From an uncultured Synechococcaceae cyanobacterium (GTDB taxonomy: Bacteria > Cyanobacteriota > Cyanobacteriia > PCC-6307 > Cyanobiaceae), in assembly GCA_902537395.1 (NCBI GenBank), contig CACBBE010000001.1, forward strand, positions 58,559-122,558: 64,000 nucleotides of DNA. The letters are read 5' to 3'. Made by a program: the position numbers and the translations under genes. Position 1 is the stretch's first letter; each line of letters opens with the position of its first letter. Shown piece after piece: positions 41,962-52,615 of the stretch. Under the pieces are notes generated by a model. That model did no database searches. It was not told the DNA's origin and saw nothing but the letters and a program-made list of their open reading frames with translations.

Positions 41962-42810
41962 ATGTTTGAATTAAGTGAAATAAATGAACTTGCAAATCAA
42001 GTAAATTTATCTAGTTTGTATGAAATAGCCAAGAACTCTGCTCAAATTGGTAATGAAATTCTAAAAATTAATTACAATAAAATTCAGAATATATCATCAA
42101 AGGGTAGGAAAGGTGATCTAGTAACCAATGTAGATTTGGAAGTTGAAAATAAAATTAAGGAATATTTATTAGAAGAGACTCCAAACATATCAATTATTGC
42201 AGAGGAATCAGGGAAATTAGACAAATCCTCGGTTTTAACATGGTGTATAGACCCATTAGACGGTACAACAAATTATTCTCATGGATATCCTTTTTTTGGA
42301 ACTTCTATTGGTCTTGTATATAAAAACAATCCAATTATAGGGGCTATATCAGTACCTTATTTAAATGAACTATATTCAGCCTGTATCGGTTTAGGATCAT
42401 TTTGCAATGATAGTGAACTTAAAGTATCAAGTCCTTCTAAGCTTTCTGATAGTTTACTTGTAACTGGTTTTTCTTATGACAGATTTGAGACGGAGGATAA
42501 TAATTATGCTGAATTCTGTTACTTAACACATAAAACTAGAGGTGTCAGAAGAGGAGGTGCTGCAGCAGTTGATTTAGCATTTGTTGCTTCAGGTAAGGTC
42601 GATGGATACTGGGAAAGAGGATTGGAGGTATGGGACTTGGCGGCCGGTGCTATCATTGTTAAAGAGGCAGGTGGAATTATTTCAGATTATCCATCAGGTA
42701 AATTTAATTTAGGTTCTGGAAGAATTTTAGCTTGTTCTCCCAGCCTTGAAAATGAATTAAAAAATGAACTAGATAATGTTTCTCCATTTAAGAAAAATCT
42801 CTATACCTAA
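41962..42810 (+). CDS. Inositol monophosphatase family protein
   Basis: IIAEESG...WCIDPLDGTTNYSHGYPFFGTSIGL...WDLAAGAIIVKEAGG. Confidence 0.92.
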   Translation: MFELSEINELANQVNLSSLYEIAKNSAQIGNEILKINYNKIQNISSKGRKGDLVTNVDLEVENKIKEYLLEETPNISIIAEESGKLDKSSVLTWCIDPLDGTTNYSHGYPFFGTSIGLVYKNNPIIGAISVPYLNELYSACIGLGSFCNDSELKVSSPSKLSDSLLVTGFSYDRFETEDNNYAEFCYLTHKTRGVRRGGAAAVDLAFVASGKVDGYWERGLEVWDLAAGAIIVKEAGGIISDYPSGKFNLGSGRILACSPSLENELKNELDNVSPFKKNLYT

Positions 42811-42829
42811 AATTCGTTAAATTTTTAAA

Positions 42830-43981
42830 ATGACAGATATAAAAGAAATTAAATTAGTCGATGTGAAAAATAACGCTAATATCATAAATACTCTAAATAA
42901 TATTTATAAACTCTGGGGATATGAAGAGGTTTCACCATCATTTATAAATACCTTAGAGACGATAAAAGGACTTGGAGTTATTGAAGAAAATCAGCTTGTG
43001 GGAATAGTAAGTAATAATTCATTATTTCTTAGGCCAGAAATGACAACATCTATTGTAAGATTGTCATCTACTAGATTAATAAATAAGAAAAGACCTATAA
43101 GATTATTCACCAATGGAATGGTCTTTGATAAAAAACAAAATAATAAAAATTCATTTAAGTTACAAGAAAAACTTCAGAGTGGAATTGAATTAATTGGATA
43201 TGATACTAAATACCCAGAAATTGAAGTTATAAATATTTTGTTTGATGCAATCGATAATATTAATTTGAAGGATGGTTGTAATTTATTTCTACTTGTAAGC
43301 ACAACAAAAATAATGGATTTAATCTTAAGTAAATATAAAAATAATAATTTTGAAGAAATTAAGAAAAGTTTGGTTAATTTTGATCAAGATAATTTATCTA
43401 AATTGGCAATTGATGAAGATGATAAATATATTCTTAAAGATCTCTTATTCACAAGAGGAGAACCAATTGCAATATTAAAAAAATTGAAAACTAAATATGG
43501 AACTAGTAAAATTTTAGATGATTTAAATTTTTTATTTGAATTATTATCAAAAATATCAAATAAATATTGCGTTAAATTACAACTTGACCCCACGTTTCAA
43601 CCCCACCTTAATTTATATGAAGGGATAGTTTTTCAACTTATTGGGGATGATGGAAAAAATAAAAGCGTTATTGCAAAAGGCGGAAGATATGATGAATTAG
43701 TAAGATCCTTTAGTCCTAATGAGAAAATCTTAAATGGGATAGGATTTACAATTTCAATAGATAATTTAAGAAATTTAATTAGGGAAGAAAAGACAGATAA
43801 AAAAAAGATTATATTAATGTTTAAAGATTCTTATTTGTTAGAAAAAGGTATGAACAAACAAAAGGAATTACAGAAAAGAGGGAATATTGCCGTCTTATAT
43901 TTAAATCCATGTGATGACTTGAGTAAAGCCAATCAAATAATGAAAGAAAACAACTGTAGTGAAATTTTATGGGTTAAATAA
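42830..43981 (+). CDS. hisZ: ATP phosphoribosyltransferase regulatory subunit (HisRS-like)
   Basis: FLRPEMTTSIVRLSSTR...QSGIELIGYD...IAKGGRYDELVRSF; no full HisRS C-terminal anticodon domain. Confidence 0.82.
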   Translation: MTDIKEIKLVDVKNNANIINTLNNIYKLWGYEEVSPSFINTLETIKGLGVIEENQLVGIVSNNSLFLRPEMTTSIVRLSSTRLINKKRPIRLFTNGMVFDKKQNNKNSFKLQEKLQSGIELIGYDTKYPEIEVINILFDAIDNINLKDGCNLFLLVSTTKIMDLILSKYKNNNFEEIKKSLVNFDQDNLSKLAIDEDDKYILKDLLFTRGEPIAILKKLKTKYGTSKILDDLNFLFELLSKISNKYCVKLQLDPTFQPHLNLYEGIVFQLIGDDGKNKSVIAKGGRYDELVRSFSPNEKILNGIGFTISIDNLRNLIREEKTDKKKIILMFKDSYLLEKGMNKQKELQKRGNIAVLYLNPCDDLSKANQIMKENNCSEILWVK

Positions 43982-44097
43982 AATTTTTTAAAGTTTATTT
44001 AGGTTTTTAAATTCATATATTGTTCGGACAACACTCCTAATTAAACTTGATTAACTAGTTTTTAGGAAATAATATTTAATATATTTGATTTTTTTTA

Positions 44098-46002
44098 ATG
44101 GAAAAAGGCGAAATTCTTATTAATACTGAAAATATCTTCCCAATTATTAAGAAGGCAGTATATTCTGACCACGAAATATTTATAAGAGAACTTGTTAGTA
44201 ATGGAGTTGACGCAATAAGTAAACGAAGAATGGCATCAATGGCAGGTGATTGTGAAAATACTGAGGAGGCTCAAGTAAAAATAACAATTAACCGCGACAA
44301 AAATACCTTAACAATATCCGATAATGGAATTGGAATGAATGATGAAGAAATTAAGAAGTACATAAATCAAGTTGCATTTTCTAGTGCAGAAGAATTCCTA
44401 ACAAAATACAAAAAAAACAATGACGAATTTATAGGTCATTTTGGACTAGGTTTTTATTCAAGTTTCATGGTGGCAGATAAAGTTGATATATTAACTAAAT
44501 CGGCAGTAGGGGAATCAAAAGCTTACAAATGGTCTTGTGATGGATCGCCAAATTTCACGTTAGAGGAATCAGAAAGAGAGACAATTGGTACAGATGTTAT
44601 TCTTCACCTACTTGAGGAAGAAAAAGAGTTTATCGAGCCTGAAAGGATTAAATCACTAGTAAAAAAATATTGTGATTTTATGCCAATAGATGTCTTATTA
44701 GAAGGAGAGACAATCAATAAGAAAAATCCTCCTTGGAGAAAACAACCTAGTGAATTAAAAGATGAAGATTATATTGAGTTATATAAATACCTTTATCCTT
44801 TCCAGGGAGATCCACTTTTATGGATTCATCTAAATACAGATTATCCATATGACATACAAGGGATATTGTATTTTCCAAAGTTGTCAGGTAGAGCTGATTG
44901 GGAAAAGGGAGAAATAAAACTATATTGCAATCAAGTATTCGTAAGCGATTCTATTAAAGAGATAGTACCAAAATACCTTTTACCTCTAAGAGGTGTTATT
45001 GACTCCACAGATATACCTCTAAATGTTAGTAGAAGTGCATTACAAACAGATAGAAAAGTTAGGTCTATTTCATCATTTATCTCAAAAAAAATCGCTAATA
45101 AACTGAAGGAATTGATAAAAAATTCTCCAGAATTTTATGCAGAAATTTGGGATTCAATCTCTGCTTTTATTAAAATTGGTGCTATCGAAGATGAAAAATT
45201 TGCTGATTTAGTCAATAACAGTATAATTTTCGAAACAATAATAAATTCAGAAAAAGACGTAACTAAAAATATTGAAAATAAATCCCTTATTAAGTCCAAT
45301 GATAAATATTTCACAACTCTCGCAAATTACAAAGAGCGAAATAAATTAACTGATTCTAAAAAAATAATTTACTGTTCAGATTTCATAGCTCAATCTAGCG
45401 CATTAAATATCTGTTTATCTGATAATAAAGAAGTTATTAAATCAGATCCCTTAATTGACGCACAATTTCTTCCATGGTTGGAAAGTAAAAATGAAGATTA
45501 TCAATTCCAAAGAGTAGATTCAGAAATAAATGAACTAGAAGATAAAGAATCTAAAGAAATTGTAGATAAGGATGGCAAATCAAATACAGAAAATCTTAGA
45601 GATACAATAGTTAAGGCCCTGAACAATGAGAAAGTAACAGTTAAAGTGCAGTCAATTTCAAGTAAAGATGCTCCACCAGCTATGATCTTGCTTCCAGAAC
45701 AAATGAGAAGAATTAATGATATGGGCGCTTACATGGAACAAAAGATGCCAGGTTTACCTGAATATCATGTGCTCTTAATTAACAGAGAACATCCACTTAT
45801 TGTTGGTCTTAATAAAATTACAGGCAACAAAATAATTATTGATGAAAAAGATCCTATAGAAAATCAATTGGCATCAAAAATAGCTAATCATGTTTACGAT
45901 ATGGCTAAGCTTTCCGTTGGTGGATTAGATCAAGAACAGATAATTAATTTACAAAATAATAATGCCGAATTAATTTCAGAATTACTTAATTCAACAAATT
46001 GA
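44098..46002 (+). CDS. htpG: Hsp90-family chaperone HtpG
   Basis: YSDHEIFIRELVSNGVDAISKRR...ISDNGIGMN...GHFGLGFYSSFMVADKV. Confidence 0.95.
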   Translation: MEKGEILINTENIFPIIKKAVYSDHEIFIRELVSNGVDAISKRRMASMAGDCENTEEAQVKITINRDKNTLTISDNGIGMNDEEIKKYINQVAFSSAEEFLTKYKKNNDEFIGHFGLGFYSSFMVADKVDILTKSAVGESKAYKWSCDGSPNFTLEESERETIGTDVILHLLEEEKEFIEPERIKSLVKKYCDFMPIDVLLEGETINKKNPPWRKQPSELKDEDYIELYKYLYPFQGDPLLWIHLNTDYPYDIQGILYFPKLSGRADWEKGEIKLYCNQVFVSDSIKEIVPKYLLPLRGVIDSTDIPLNVSRSALQTDRKVRSISSFISKKIANKLKELIKNSPEFYAEIWDSISAFIKIGAIEDEKFADLVNNSIIFETIINSEKDVTKNIENKSLIKSNDKYFTTLANYKERNKLTDSKKIIYCSDFIAQSSALNICLSDNKEVIKSDPLIDAQFLPWLESKNEDYQFQRVDSEINELEDKESKEIVDKDGKSNTENLRDTIVKALNNEKVTVKVQSISSKDAPPAMILLPEQMRRINDMGAYMEQKMPGLPEYHVLLINREHPLIVGLNKITGNKIIIDEKDPIENQLASKIANHVYDMAKLSVGGLDQEQIINLQNNNAELISELLNSTN

Positions 46003-46041
46003 GTCATGTGTTAGAATTTTTAAAAATATAACTTAATAAAT

Positions 46042-46278
46042 ATGTCAAGAGTTTGCGAACTGACAGGTGCAAAAGCTAATAACGGGATGGCAGTAAGTCA
46101 CTCACATATTCGTACAAAAAAATTGCAACAAGTTAATCTCCAAAAAAGGAGACTTTGGTGGGAAGAAGGCAAAAAATGGGTGAATATTAAAATTAGCACC
46201 AAAACACTAAAATCAATACAAAAAGTAGGTTTAGATAAATTTGCTAAATCAAATGGAGTTGATTTAAAAAAATTCTAA
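46042..46278 (+). CDS. rpmB: 50S ribosomal protein L28
   Basis: [40 protein letters not shown]. Confidence 0.97.
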   Translation: MSRVCELTGAKANNGMAVSHSHIRTKKLQQVNLQKRRLWWEEGKKWVNIKISTKTLKSIQKVGLDKFAKSNGVDLKKF

Positions 46279-46283
46279 ATTTA

Positions 46284-46817
46284 ATGAGAAATTTAGTTGT
46301 AAGTATATTAATATCTTTTATTTTTTTATTTAATTGTAATTCAGCTATGGCTTTTGACTTTGCTCCTGAAGTTGGAGATATTGCTCCAAACTTTCAATTA
46401 GAAGGTTTTAATAAAAACATAAAATCAAAAAATATTTGGGAATTAAATGATTTTCAAGGTAAGTGGCTTGTTATGTATTTTTATCCTAAGGACTTTACCG
46501 CAGGTTGCACTCTTGAAGCTAAAGGTTTTTCGGAATTAAAAAAAGATTTCTCAAACTATAATGCCGAAATTATTGGTATTAGTGCTGATAAAAAAGATTC
46601 TCATGAAAGTTTCTGTAGCGAGAAATCTATAAACTACACTTTATTATCTGATCCTGAAGGAATTATTAGCGATAAATATGGTTCTTGGATTCCTCCATTT
46701 TCAGATAGAAATACTTTTTTGATTTCTCCAGAAGGTGAAATTTCTTATAGATGGATAAGTGTTTTACCTATAAATCATGCCAAAGAAGTACTTAATGTAC
46801 TAAAGAAAAAAATATAA
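46284..46817 (+). CDS. Peroxiredoxin (PrxQ/BCP-type), secreted/lumenal
   Basis: Signal-like N-terminus then GDIAPNFQLEGF...YFYPKDFTAGCTLEAKGF. Confidence 0.9.
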   Translation: MRNLVVSILISFIFLFNCNSAMAFDFAPEVGDIAPNFQLEGFNKNIKSKNIWELNDFQGKWLVMYFYPKDFTAGCTLEAKGFSELKKDFSNYNAEIIGISADKKDSHESFCSEKSINYTLLSDPEGIISDKYGSWIPPFSDRNTFLISPEGEISYRWISVLPINHAKEVLNVLKKKI

Positions 46818-46820
46818 ATT

Positions 46821-47123
46821 TTGCACGAACTTTCATTTGGAACTTGGTTAATTCACATCTCTTCGGTAATTGAATGGATATTTACCATCTTTGTTATATA
46901 CAAAATTTCTACATATAAAAAATACAATTTATTTTTTTGGTTAAGCTTAGCTATGGTTCCAAACTTAATAGGCGCTATGTGCGCCATTACTTGGCATATC
47001 TATGATAATCAAGATGTATTGTATGGATTAGTAACGCTTCAAGGGATATTTACATTTATTGGTAATTCAACATTAGCTCTCGCATCATTCACTATTTTTA
47101 AAAAGGAAGAGACTTATGAATGA
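46821..47123 (+). CDS. DUF2499 membrane protein
   Basis: HELSFGTWLIHISSVIEWIFTIFVIYKI...AMCAITWHIYDN; TTG start. Confidence 0.8.
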   Translation: MHELSFGTWLIHISSVIEWIFTIFVIYKISTYKKYNLFFWLSLAMVPNLIGAMCAITWHIYDNQDVLYGLVTLQGIFTFIGNSTLALASFTIFKKEETYE

Positions 47124-47451
47124 TTTATTTTTTAAATTTATAGATAAATTAGGTTCTATTGATAACACATTATTGTTTGCAGTATCAATAATTCCATATG
47201 CAATATTTTTGTTTTACTTATATAAAATCAAATCTGTAAGTATTTTTGTAAAAACAGGATTTTCCTTAACTGTTTTTTTCGTATTCATAACTATATTGGT
47301 ATCTATCTTCACGCTAAATTACTATAATAAAACCCTTGTTGAGGTTGACTTCCTGCATGGCTTTGCAGAATCCTTCCTAACTCTAAGTGATTTTGTTATT
47401 TTGTTTGGATTTATAAAGTTGTTAAATAGTTTAGAAGTAAACAACTCTTAA
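47116..47451 (+). CDS. DUF3593 membrane protein
   Basis: LLFAVSIIPYAIFLFYLYKIKSV..., adjacent to DUF2499 as expected in cyanobacteria. Confidence 0.75.
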   Translation: MNDLFFKFIDKLGSIDNTLLFAVSIIPYAIFLFYLYKIKSVSIFVKTGFSLTVFFVFITILVSIFTLNYYNKTLVEVDFLHGFAESFLTLSDFVILFGFIKLLNSLEVNNS

Positions 47452-47517
47452 GACCTTTTACAATTTTGTGTTTTTTAGGTAAAAGTATTAGAGAATATAT
47501 GAAAATAACGATTTTTT

Positions 47518-47778
47518 ATGTTTACTACATTATTTGCAGCTGCAGATCCAGCAACTTTTTCTTGGTCTCCAAAGTGTGCCGTCGTAATGATTGCATGTAA
47601 TGTTTTTGCTTATGCAATTGCTAGAGCAACAATAAGAAAACCTAATGAAGGTTTTGAAATACCTAATTCAAAATTCTTTGGTGGTTTAAGTCATGCATCA
47701 GTTGTAGGTGCTAATTGCCTAGGTCATATTTTCGGAATTGGAGCAATCTTAGGATTAGCCTCACGTGGTGTTTTATAA
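47518..47778 (+). CDS. psaK: Photosystem I reaction centre subunit PsaK
   Basis: TFSWSPKCAVVMIACNVFAYAIARATI...FFGGLSHASVVGANCLGHIFGIGAILGLASRGVL. Confidence 0.93.
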   Translation: MFTTLFAAADPATFSWSPKCAVVMIACNVFAYAIARATIRKPNEGFEIPNSKFFGGLSHASVVGANCLGHIFGIGAILGLASRGVL

Positions 47779-47797
47779 AAATTTATTTATTAAATTT

Positions 47798-49687
47798 TTA
47801 ATTATTTAACTTAAATTTCTTAACAATTTTATCTGCCATCTGATCAGGCATAAGTCCTAATTTTTCTTTACTCTGATCAGGTGAAGCATGATCAACTAAA
47901 ACATCAGGTATACCTATTCTGTATACAGGAATATTTACTTCATTATCGTTAAGTAATTCAACTATTGCGGAACCAAATCCACCTATTAAGGTTCCTTCTT
48001 CCATAGTTACAACTTTTAGAATCCTACTTGCTAAAGACATAATAAGATTTTTATCTAGAGGTTTCACAAATCTTGCATTAACAATACACGCATTAATGTT
48101 CATATTTTTAAGTATCTTTGCTGTTTCAATAGCTGATGCAACCATTGATCCATAAGCAATAATTAAAATATCCTCTCCTTCTTCAAGTATTTCAGCTTCG
48201 CCTATATTCAAAGGTTCCCAACCCTCATCCATTACAGCCACTCCTAACCCGGAACCTCTTGGTATCCTAAGAGCCGTAGGACCATTATAGTTAATTGAAG
48301 TTATTAACATTCTTTGTAATTCAGATTCATCTTTAGGGGCCATTAATACAAAATTAGGTATAGATCTCATATAACTGATATCATATTGTCCTTGGTGTGT
48401 TGGACCGTCTGCTCCAACTATCCCAGCCCTATCAAGTACAAATGATACAGGCAAATTTTGTATACCAACATCATGAATTAATTGATCGAATGCTCGTTGA
48501 AGAAAAGTACTATAAATAGCTACAACAGGTTTAAGACCATCGCACGACATCCCCGCCGCAAGAGTAACTGCATGTTGTTCAGCTATTCCTACATCGATAT
48601 ATTGGTCTGGAATATTTTTTTGCAATATATCTAAACCAGTACCTGTAGCCATTGCAGCTGTAATGCCAACGACTTTGCTATCTTGTTCACATATTTTTAA
48701 TAAGGTTTGACCAAATATTTTACTATAACTAACAGGCTTAGGTTTCTTTGATGGAATAGATTTCCCAGTAGTTAGATCAAATGCTGACTGTGCATGATAT
48801 CCTACCTGGTCAGCTTCTGCATAAGGATAACCCTTCCCTTTTGTTGTGACAACATGAACGAGTACAGGTTTTTTAAGTTTATGAGCAGCGTTAAAAGTAT
48901 TAACTAAATTTCCAATATCATGACCGTCAATTGGACCCATATATGTAAATCCAAGTTCTTCAAAAACAGCGCCGACCTTTGGCACAGCCAATCTTCTAAC
49001 GCTTCCTTTAATATTTTTCAATTCTTCTGGTATATCCTTACCAATTAAGGGAATATTTTTTACACTTTCTTGAACACTATCAGATAAAAATTGCAATGGC
49101 GGACTAACTCTTACCTTATTTAAGTAAGATGAAAGGGCTCCAACTGGAGGTGAAATAGACATATCATTATCGTTTAATACAACAACTAAAGGAGTATTTG
49201 GTAAGTGTCCTGCATGATTTATAGCTTCTAATGCCATTCCTCCAGTTAATGCTCCATCTCCAATAACAGCAACACATTTATAATTCTCACCTTTTCTGTC
49301 TCTTGCTATTGCCATTCCTAAAGCTGCAGAAATTGAAGTGCTTGCATGTCCAGCTCCGAAATGATCAAATTTACTTTCACTTCTTTTTAGATATCCAGCT
49401 ACTCCATTTTGTTGCCTAAGGGAATCAAATTGACTGAATCGTCCTGTTATTAATTTATGGGGATAACCTTGATGTCCTACATCCCAAACAACTTTATCGA
49501 AATCTAGATCAAGAGTTTGATATAAAGCCAATGTAAGCTCAACTACACCTAAACCAGGGCCAAGATGCCCACCACTAGTAGATACTACTTGAAGGTGTCT
49601 TTCTCTAATTTGACAAGCAATTTCCTCTAATTGTGAAACTGTTAAGCCATGAAGTTGATTTGGATGACTTAGCTCACTTAAAAGCAT
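47798..49687 (-). CDS. dxs: 1-deoxy-D-xylulose-5-phosphate synthase
   Basis: [20 protein letters not shown]...[20 protein letters not shown]...[15 protein letters not shown]. Confidence 0.97.
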   Translation of the reverse strand: MLLSELSHPNQLHGLTVSQLEEIACQIRERHLQVVSTSGGHLGPGLGVVELTLALYQTLDLDFDKVVWDVGHQGYPHKLITGRFSQFDSLRQQNGVAGYLKRSESKFDHFGAGHASTSISAALGMAIARDRKGENYKCVAVIGDGALTGGMALEAINHAGHLPNTPLVVVLNDNDMSISPPVGALSSYLNKVRVSPPLQFLSDSVQESVKNIPLIGKDIPEELKNIKGSVRRLAVPKVGAVFEELGFTYMGPIDGHDIGNLVNTFNAAHKLKKPVLVHVVTTKGKGYPYAEADQVGYHAQSAFDLTTGKSIPSKKPKPVSYSKIFGQTLLKICEQDSKVVGITAAMATGTGLDILQKNIPDQYIDVGIAEQHAVTLAAGMSCDGLKPVVAIYSTFLQRAFDQLIHDVGIQNLPVSFVLDRAGIVGADGPTHQGQYDISYMRSIPNFVLMAPKDESELQRMLITSINYNGPTALRIPRGSGLGVAVMDEGWEPLNIGEAEILEEGEDILIIAYGSMVASAIETAKILKNMNINACIVNARFVKPLDKNLIMSLASRILKVVTMEEGTLIGGFGSAIVELLNDNEVNIPVYRIGIPDVLVDHASPDQSKEKLGLMPDQMADKIVKKFKLNN

Positions 49688-49803
49688 TTAACAAAAATTG
49701 GTATCTATATAATCTAAAACGTGGAGGTGCAAAATGAGTATTTTTTTTGAAATAGATCATGTAATGTTTTATTAGATTAATAATTAATGCTAAAAATATA
49801 TAT

Positions 49804-51345
49804 ATGAATGATTATTTTGAAAAAATACTTCAAGCTGAAGTCTATGAAGTAGCTAAAAAAACGCCCCTAGAAAAAGCTCATAATTTGAGTAATAAGCTTA
49901 ATAATGAAGTTTTTCTAAAAAGAGAAGATCTTCAAGATGTATTTTCATTCAAAGTAAGAGGGGCATACAACAAGATGAGTAAGCTCAGCAAATCTCAGCT
50001 TACCAAGGGAGTAATTACTTCAAGTGCTGGAAATCATGCTCAAGGTGTTGCGCTTAGTGCTCTCAAATTAAATTGCAAAGCAACGATATTAATGCCAATT
50101 ACAACACCTCAAGTAAAAGTAAATGCAGTAAAAAATTTAAAAGCAAAAGTTATATTATTTGGAGATAATTATGATGAAACTCATAAAGAGGCAATAAGGA
50201 TTAGCCATGAAAGAAATTTATGTTTTATTCATCCTTTTGATGATCCAGATGTCATAGCAGGACAAGGAACTATAGCTATTGAACTTGAACAGCAACTTAC
50301 GGAAAAACCTTATGCTATTTATATTGCTGTTGGTGGTGGTGGGTTGATATCAGGAATTTCTTTGTATATTAAAAAAATATGGCCTGAAGTAAAAATAATC
50401 GGCGTAGAACCTGAAGATGCAGACGCTATGACAAAATCTTTGGAGGAAGACAAAATTGTGGAATTATCTTCTGTTGGTCAATTTGCAGATGGAGTGGCGG
50501 TTAAAAAAATTGGTAATAAAACTTTTGATATTGGTAGAAAATACATAGATAAGATGATTAGGGTTAATACTGACGAAATATGTGCTGCTATTAAAGATGT
50601 TTTTGAGGATACTAGATCAATACTAGAACCCGCAGGCGCCTTATCAATAGCGGGAATGAAAAAAGATATTTTAAATTCGAATCATTCAAATAAAAAAATG
50701 GTTGCGATTGCATGTGGTGCAAATATGAATTTTGAGAGGCTTAGATTTGTAGCAGAAAGAGCAGAACTTGGAGAGTGCAAAGAAGTAATGATGGCCGTTG
50801 AAATTCCTGAATGTGCTGGTAGTCTAATTGATTTTTGTAAGTTACTTGATAATAGAAATTTAACTGAATTTAGCTATAGGATGTCGAATTCTAAGAATGC
50901 GCAGATCTTTGTAGGAGTTCAAGTCTATGGGGTAAATGATAAAAAAAATCTAATAAATGTATTTAGAAATTCTGAGTATTCATTTATTGACATAAGTGAT
51001 GATGAATTATCTAAAAATCATCTCAGACATATGGTAGGTGGAAGATTACCAAGGAATTTTAAAGAGATGGAATATAGAAACTTTGTTGAGCTTTTATACA
51101 GATTTGAGTTTCCTGAAAGGCCCGGCGCATTAATAAACTTCTTAAATAATATGAAATCTAATTGGTCTATAAGCGTATTTCACTACAGGAATTATGGAGC
51201 TGATGTAGGGAAAATTGTTATTGGAGTTTTAATCGAAAAAAATGAGATTTTAGAGTGGAATAAATTTGTAAGGATTCTAGGTTATAAATTCTGGGATGAA
51301 ACTCAAAACGATACATATAAATTGTTCCTTGGTGCATCAGATTAA
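49804..51345 (+). CDS. ilvA: Threonine ammonia-lyase, biosynthetic
   Basis: LKREDLQDVFSFKVRGAYNKM...SSAGNHAQGVALSA...VGGGGLISGI; two C-terminal regulatory domains. Confidence 0.95.
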   Translation: MNDYFEKILQAEVYEVAKKTPLEKAHNLSNKLNNEVFLKREDLQDVFSFKVRGAYNKMSKLSKSQLTKGVITSSAGNHAQGVALSALKLNCKATILMPITTPQVKVNAVKNLKAKVILFGDNYDETHKEAIRISHERNLCFIHPFDDPDVIAGQGTIAIELEQQLTEKPYAIYIAVGGGGLISGISLYIKKIWPEVKIIGVEPEDADAMTKSLEEDKIVELSSVGQFADGVAVKKIGNKTFDIGRKYIDKMIRVNTDEICAAIKDVFEDTRSILEPAGALSIAGMKKDILNSNHSNKKMVAIACGANMNFERLRFVAERAELGECKEVMMAVEIPECAGSLIDFCKLLDNRNLTEFSYRMSNSKNAQIFVGVQVYGVNDKKNLINVFRNSEYSFIDISDDELSKNHLRHMVGGRLPRNFKEMEYRNFVELLYRFEFPERPGALINFLNNMKSNWSISVFHYRNYGADVGKIVIGVLIEKNEILEWNKFVRILGYKFWDETQNDTYKLFLGASD

Positions 51346-51366
51346 ATTTAAGGTAAATTAGGAAAG

Positions 51367-51912
51367 ATTTCGGTAATTAAAATCAATCAATCTGATCTAA
51401 ATACCACGCCAATATCTGATATAGATCTAGTTACTAAAGTTGAAGCTGTTCTATATTTGAAAGGCAGACCAATAACAAAAAAGGATCTTTCAGAAATTAC
51501 TAATTCTGATATAAATTCAATAAATGAAGCAATAAAAGATCTAAAAAATAAATACTCTAATCCCAATTCAGCTATTGAATTAAATGCAGTAAATAACAGT
51601 TTTTCTCTTGAACTAAAATCTAGTCTTAATGAATTCGTCGATGATTTACTTCCTTCTGATTTAAAAACATCCGAATTAAGAACATTAGCGACTATTGCGA
51701 TCAAAAAAAAGATCCTGCAATCGGATCTTATACTTCTTCGAGGTTCAGGTGCTTATGATCATATTAAAGAATTATTAGAAAAAAAATTTATCGTCAAACG
51801 TAAGCAAAAAGATGGTAGATCATATTGGTTATCATTATCAGAAAAGTTTTTTCAAACTTTTGCTGTAAGTAATGAATATCTCTCAAATATAGGAAGCAGC
51901 AATAATAAGTAA
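51367..51912 (+). CDS. scpB: Segregation and condensation protein B (start uncertain; track gives 51457)
   Basis: Upstream in-frame LVTKVEAVLYLKGRPITKKDLSEIT is ScpB-like; no ATG/GTG/TTG between ilvA stop and 51457, so an ATT start at 51367 or 51376 is proposed. Confidence 0.7.
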   Translation: MSVIKINQSDLNTTPISDIDLVTKVEAVLYLKGRPITKKDLSEITNSDINSINEAIKDLKNKYSNPNSAIELNAVNNSFSLELKSSLNEFVDDLLPSDLKTSELRTLATIAIKKKILQSDLILLRGSGAYDHIKELLEKKFIVKRKQKDGRSYWLSLSEKFFQTFAVSNEYLSNIGSSNNK

Positions 51913-51943
51913 ATGTTAGAATATATTAAATTACGACAAGATA

Positions 51944-52222
51944 ATGTTATCTGAGATTTTTGCAGTTCTGGGCCAAACTTTATCAATCTACTCTTTCATA
52001 TTGATAATAAGAATTTTACTTACATGGTTTCCAGGTATTGATTGGAGTAACGGTGTTTTATCTGCATTAACTTCTATCACAGATCCTTACTTAAACATTT
52101 TTAGAGGCATTATTCCTCCAATAGGTGGCTTTGATATTTCATCTTTATTAGCTTTTTTACTTTTAAATGTTATTCAAAATTTAATTACAAATCTCCAGTA
52201 TGCAAGCTTAGGTTATAGCTAA
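51944..52222 (+). CDS. YggT (Ycf19-like) membrane protein
   Basis: YSFILIIRILLTWFPGIDWSNGVLSALTSITDPYLNIFRGIIPPIGGFDISSLLAFLLL. Confidence 0.9.
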   Translation: MLSEIFAVLGQTLSIYSFILIIRILLTWFPGIDWSNGVLSALTSITDPYLNIFRGIIPPIGGFDISSLLAFLLLNVIQNLITNLQYASLGYS

Positions 52223-52224
52223 AT

Positions 52225-52554
52225 TTATCTATCATCTCCAGAACCTCTTATCTTCCCTTTAGCTGCTCTTAATTTTAATTTTTCAAGGTTTTGTAATGCA
52301 ACATCCTCTAAATTGAAGTTTAATTCTGTACAAAGATTTGATATGTACCACAAAACATCTCCTAACTCTTTTTTAATTCCTAATTTTGATTCGTTATCAA
52401 ATATTCCATTTTTATCTCTTATAACCTTTTTCACTTTTTCTGCTACCTCACCAGCTTCTCCAACTAATCCAAGAGTTGGATAAATATTATTTGAGCCTAA
52501 ATCTGGATATTGTGCTGTTTCTCTAGCTTTTTTCTGATAAGTTTTAAAATCCAT
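52225..52554 (-). CDS. MazG-like nucleotide pyrophosphohydrolase
   Basis: LGLVGEAGEVAEKVKKVIRD...KKELGDVLWYISNLCTELN. Confidence 0.88.
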   Translation of the reverse strand: MDFKTYQKKARETAQYPDLGSNNIYPTLGLVGEAGEVAEKVKKVIRDKNGIFDNESKLGIKKELGDVLWYISNLCTELNFNLEDVALQNLEKLKLRAAKGKIRGSGDDR

Positions 52555-52615
52555 GACTTAAATAACTAACTTTGGGTATGGTAAATTTATTTATATCTAG
52601 CAATATTATCTATAT

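Noticed and set aside
47456-47486. CTTTTAC...GTAAAAG inverted repeat before psaK
   Set aside because: 7-bp low-complexity arms with a 17-nt loop are expected by chance at this AT content.
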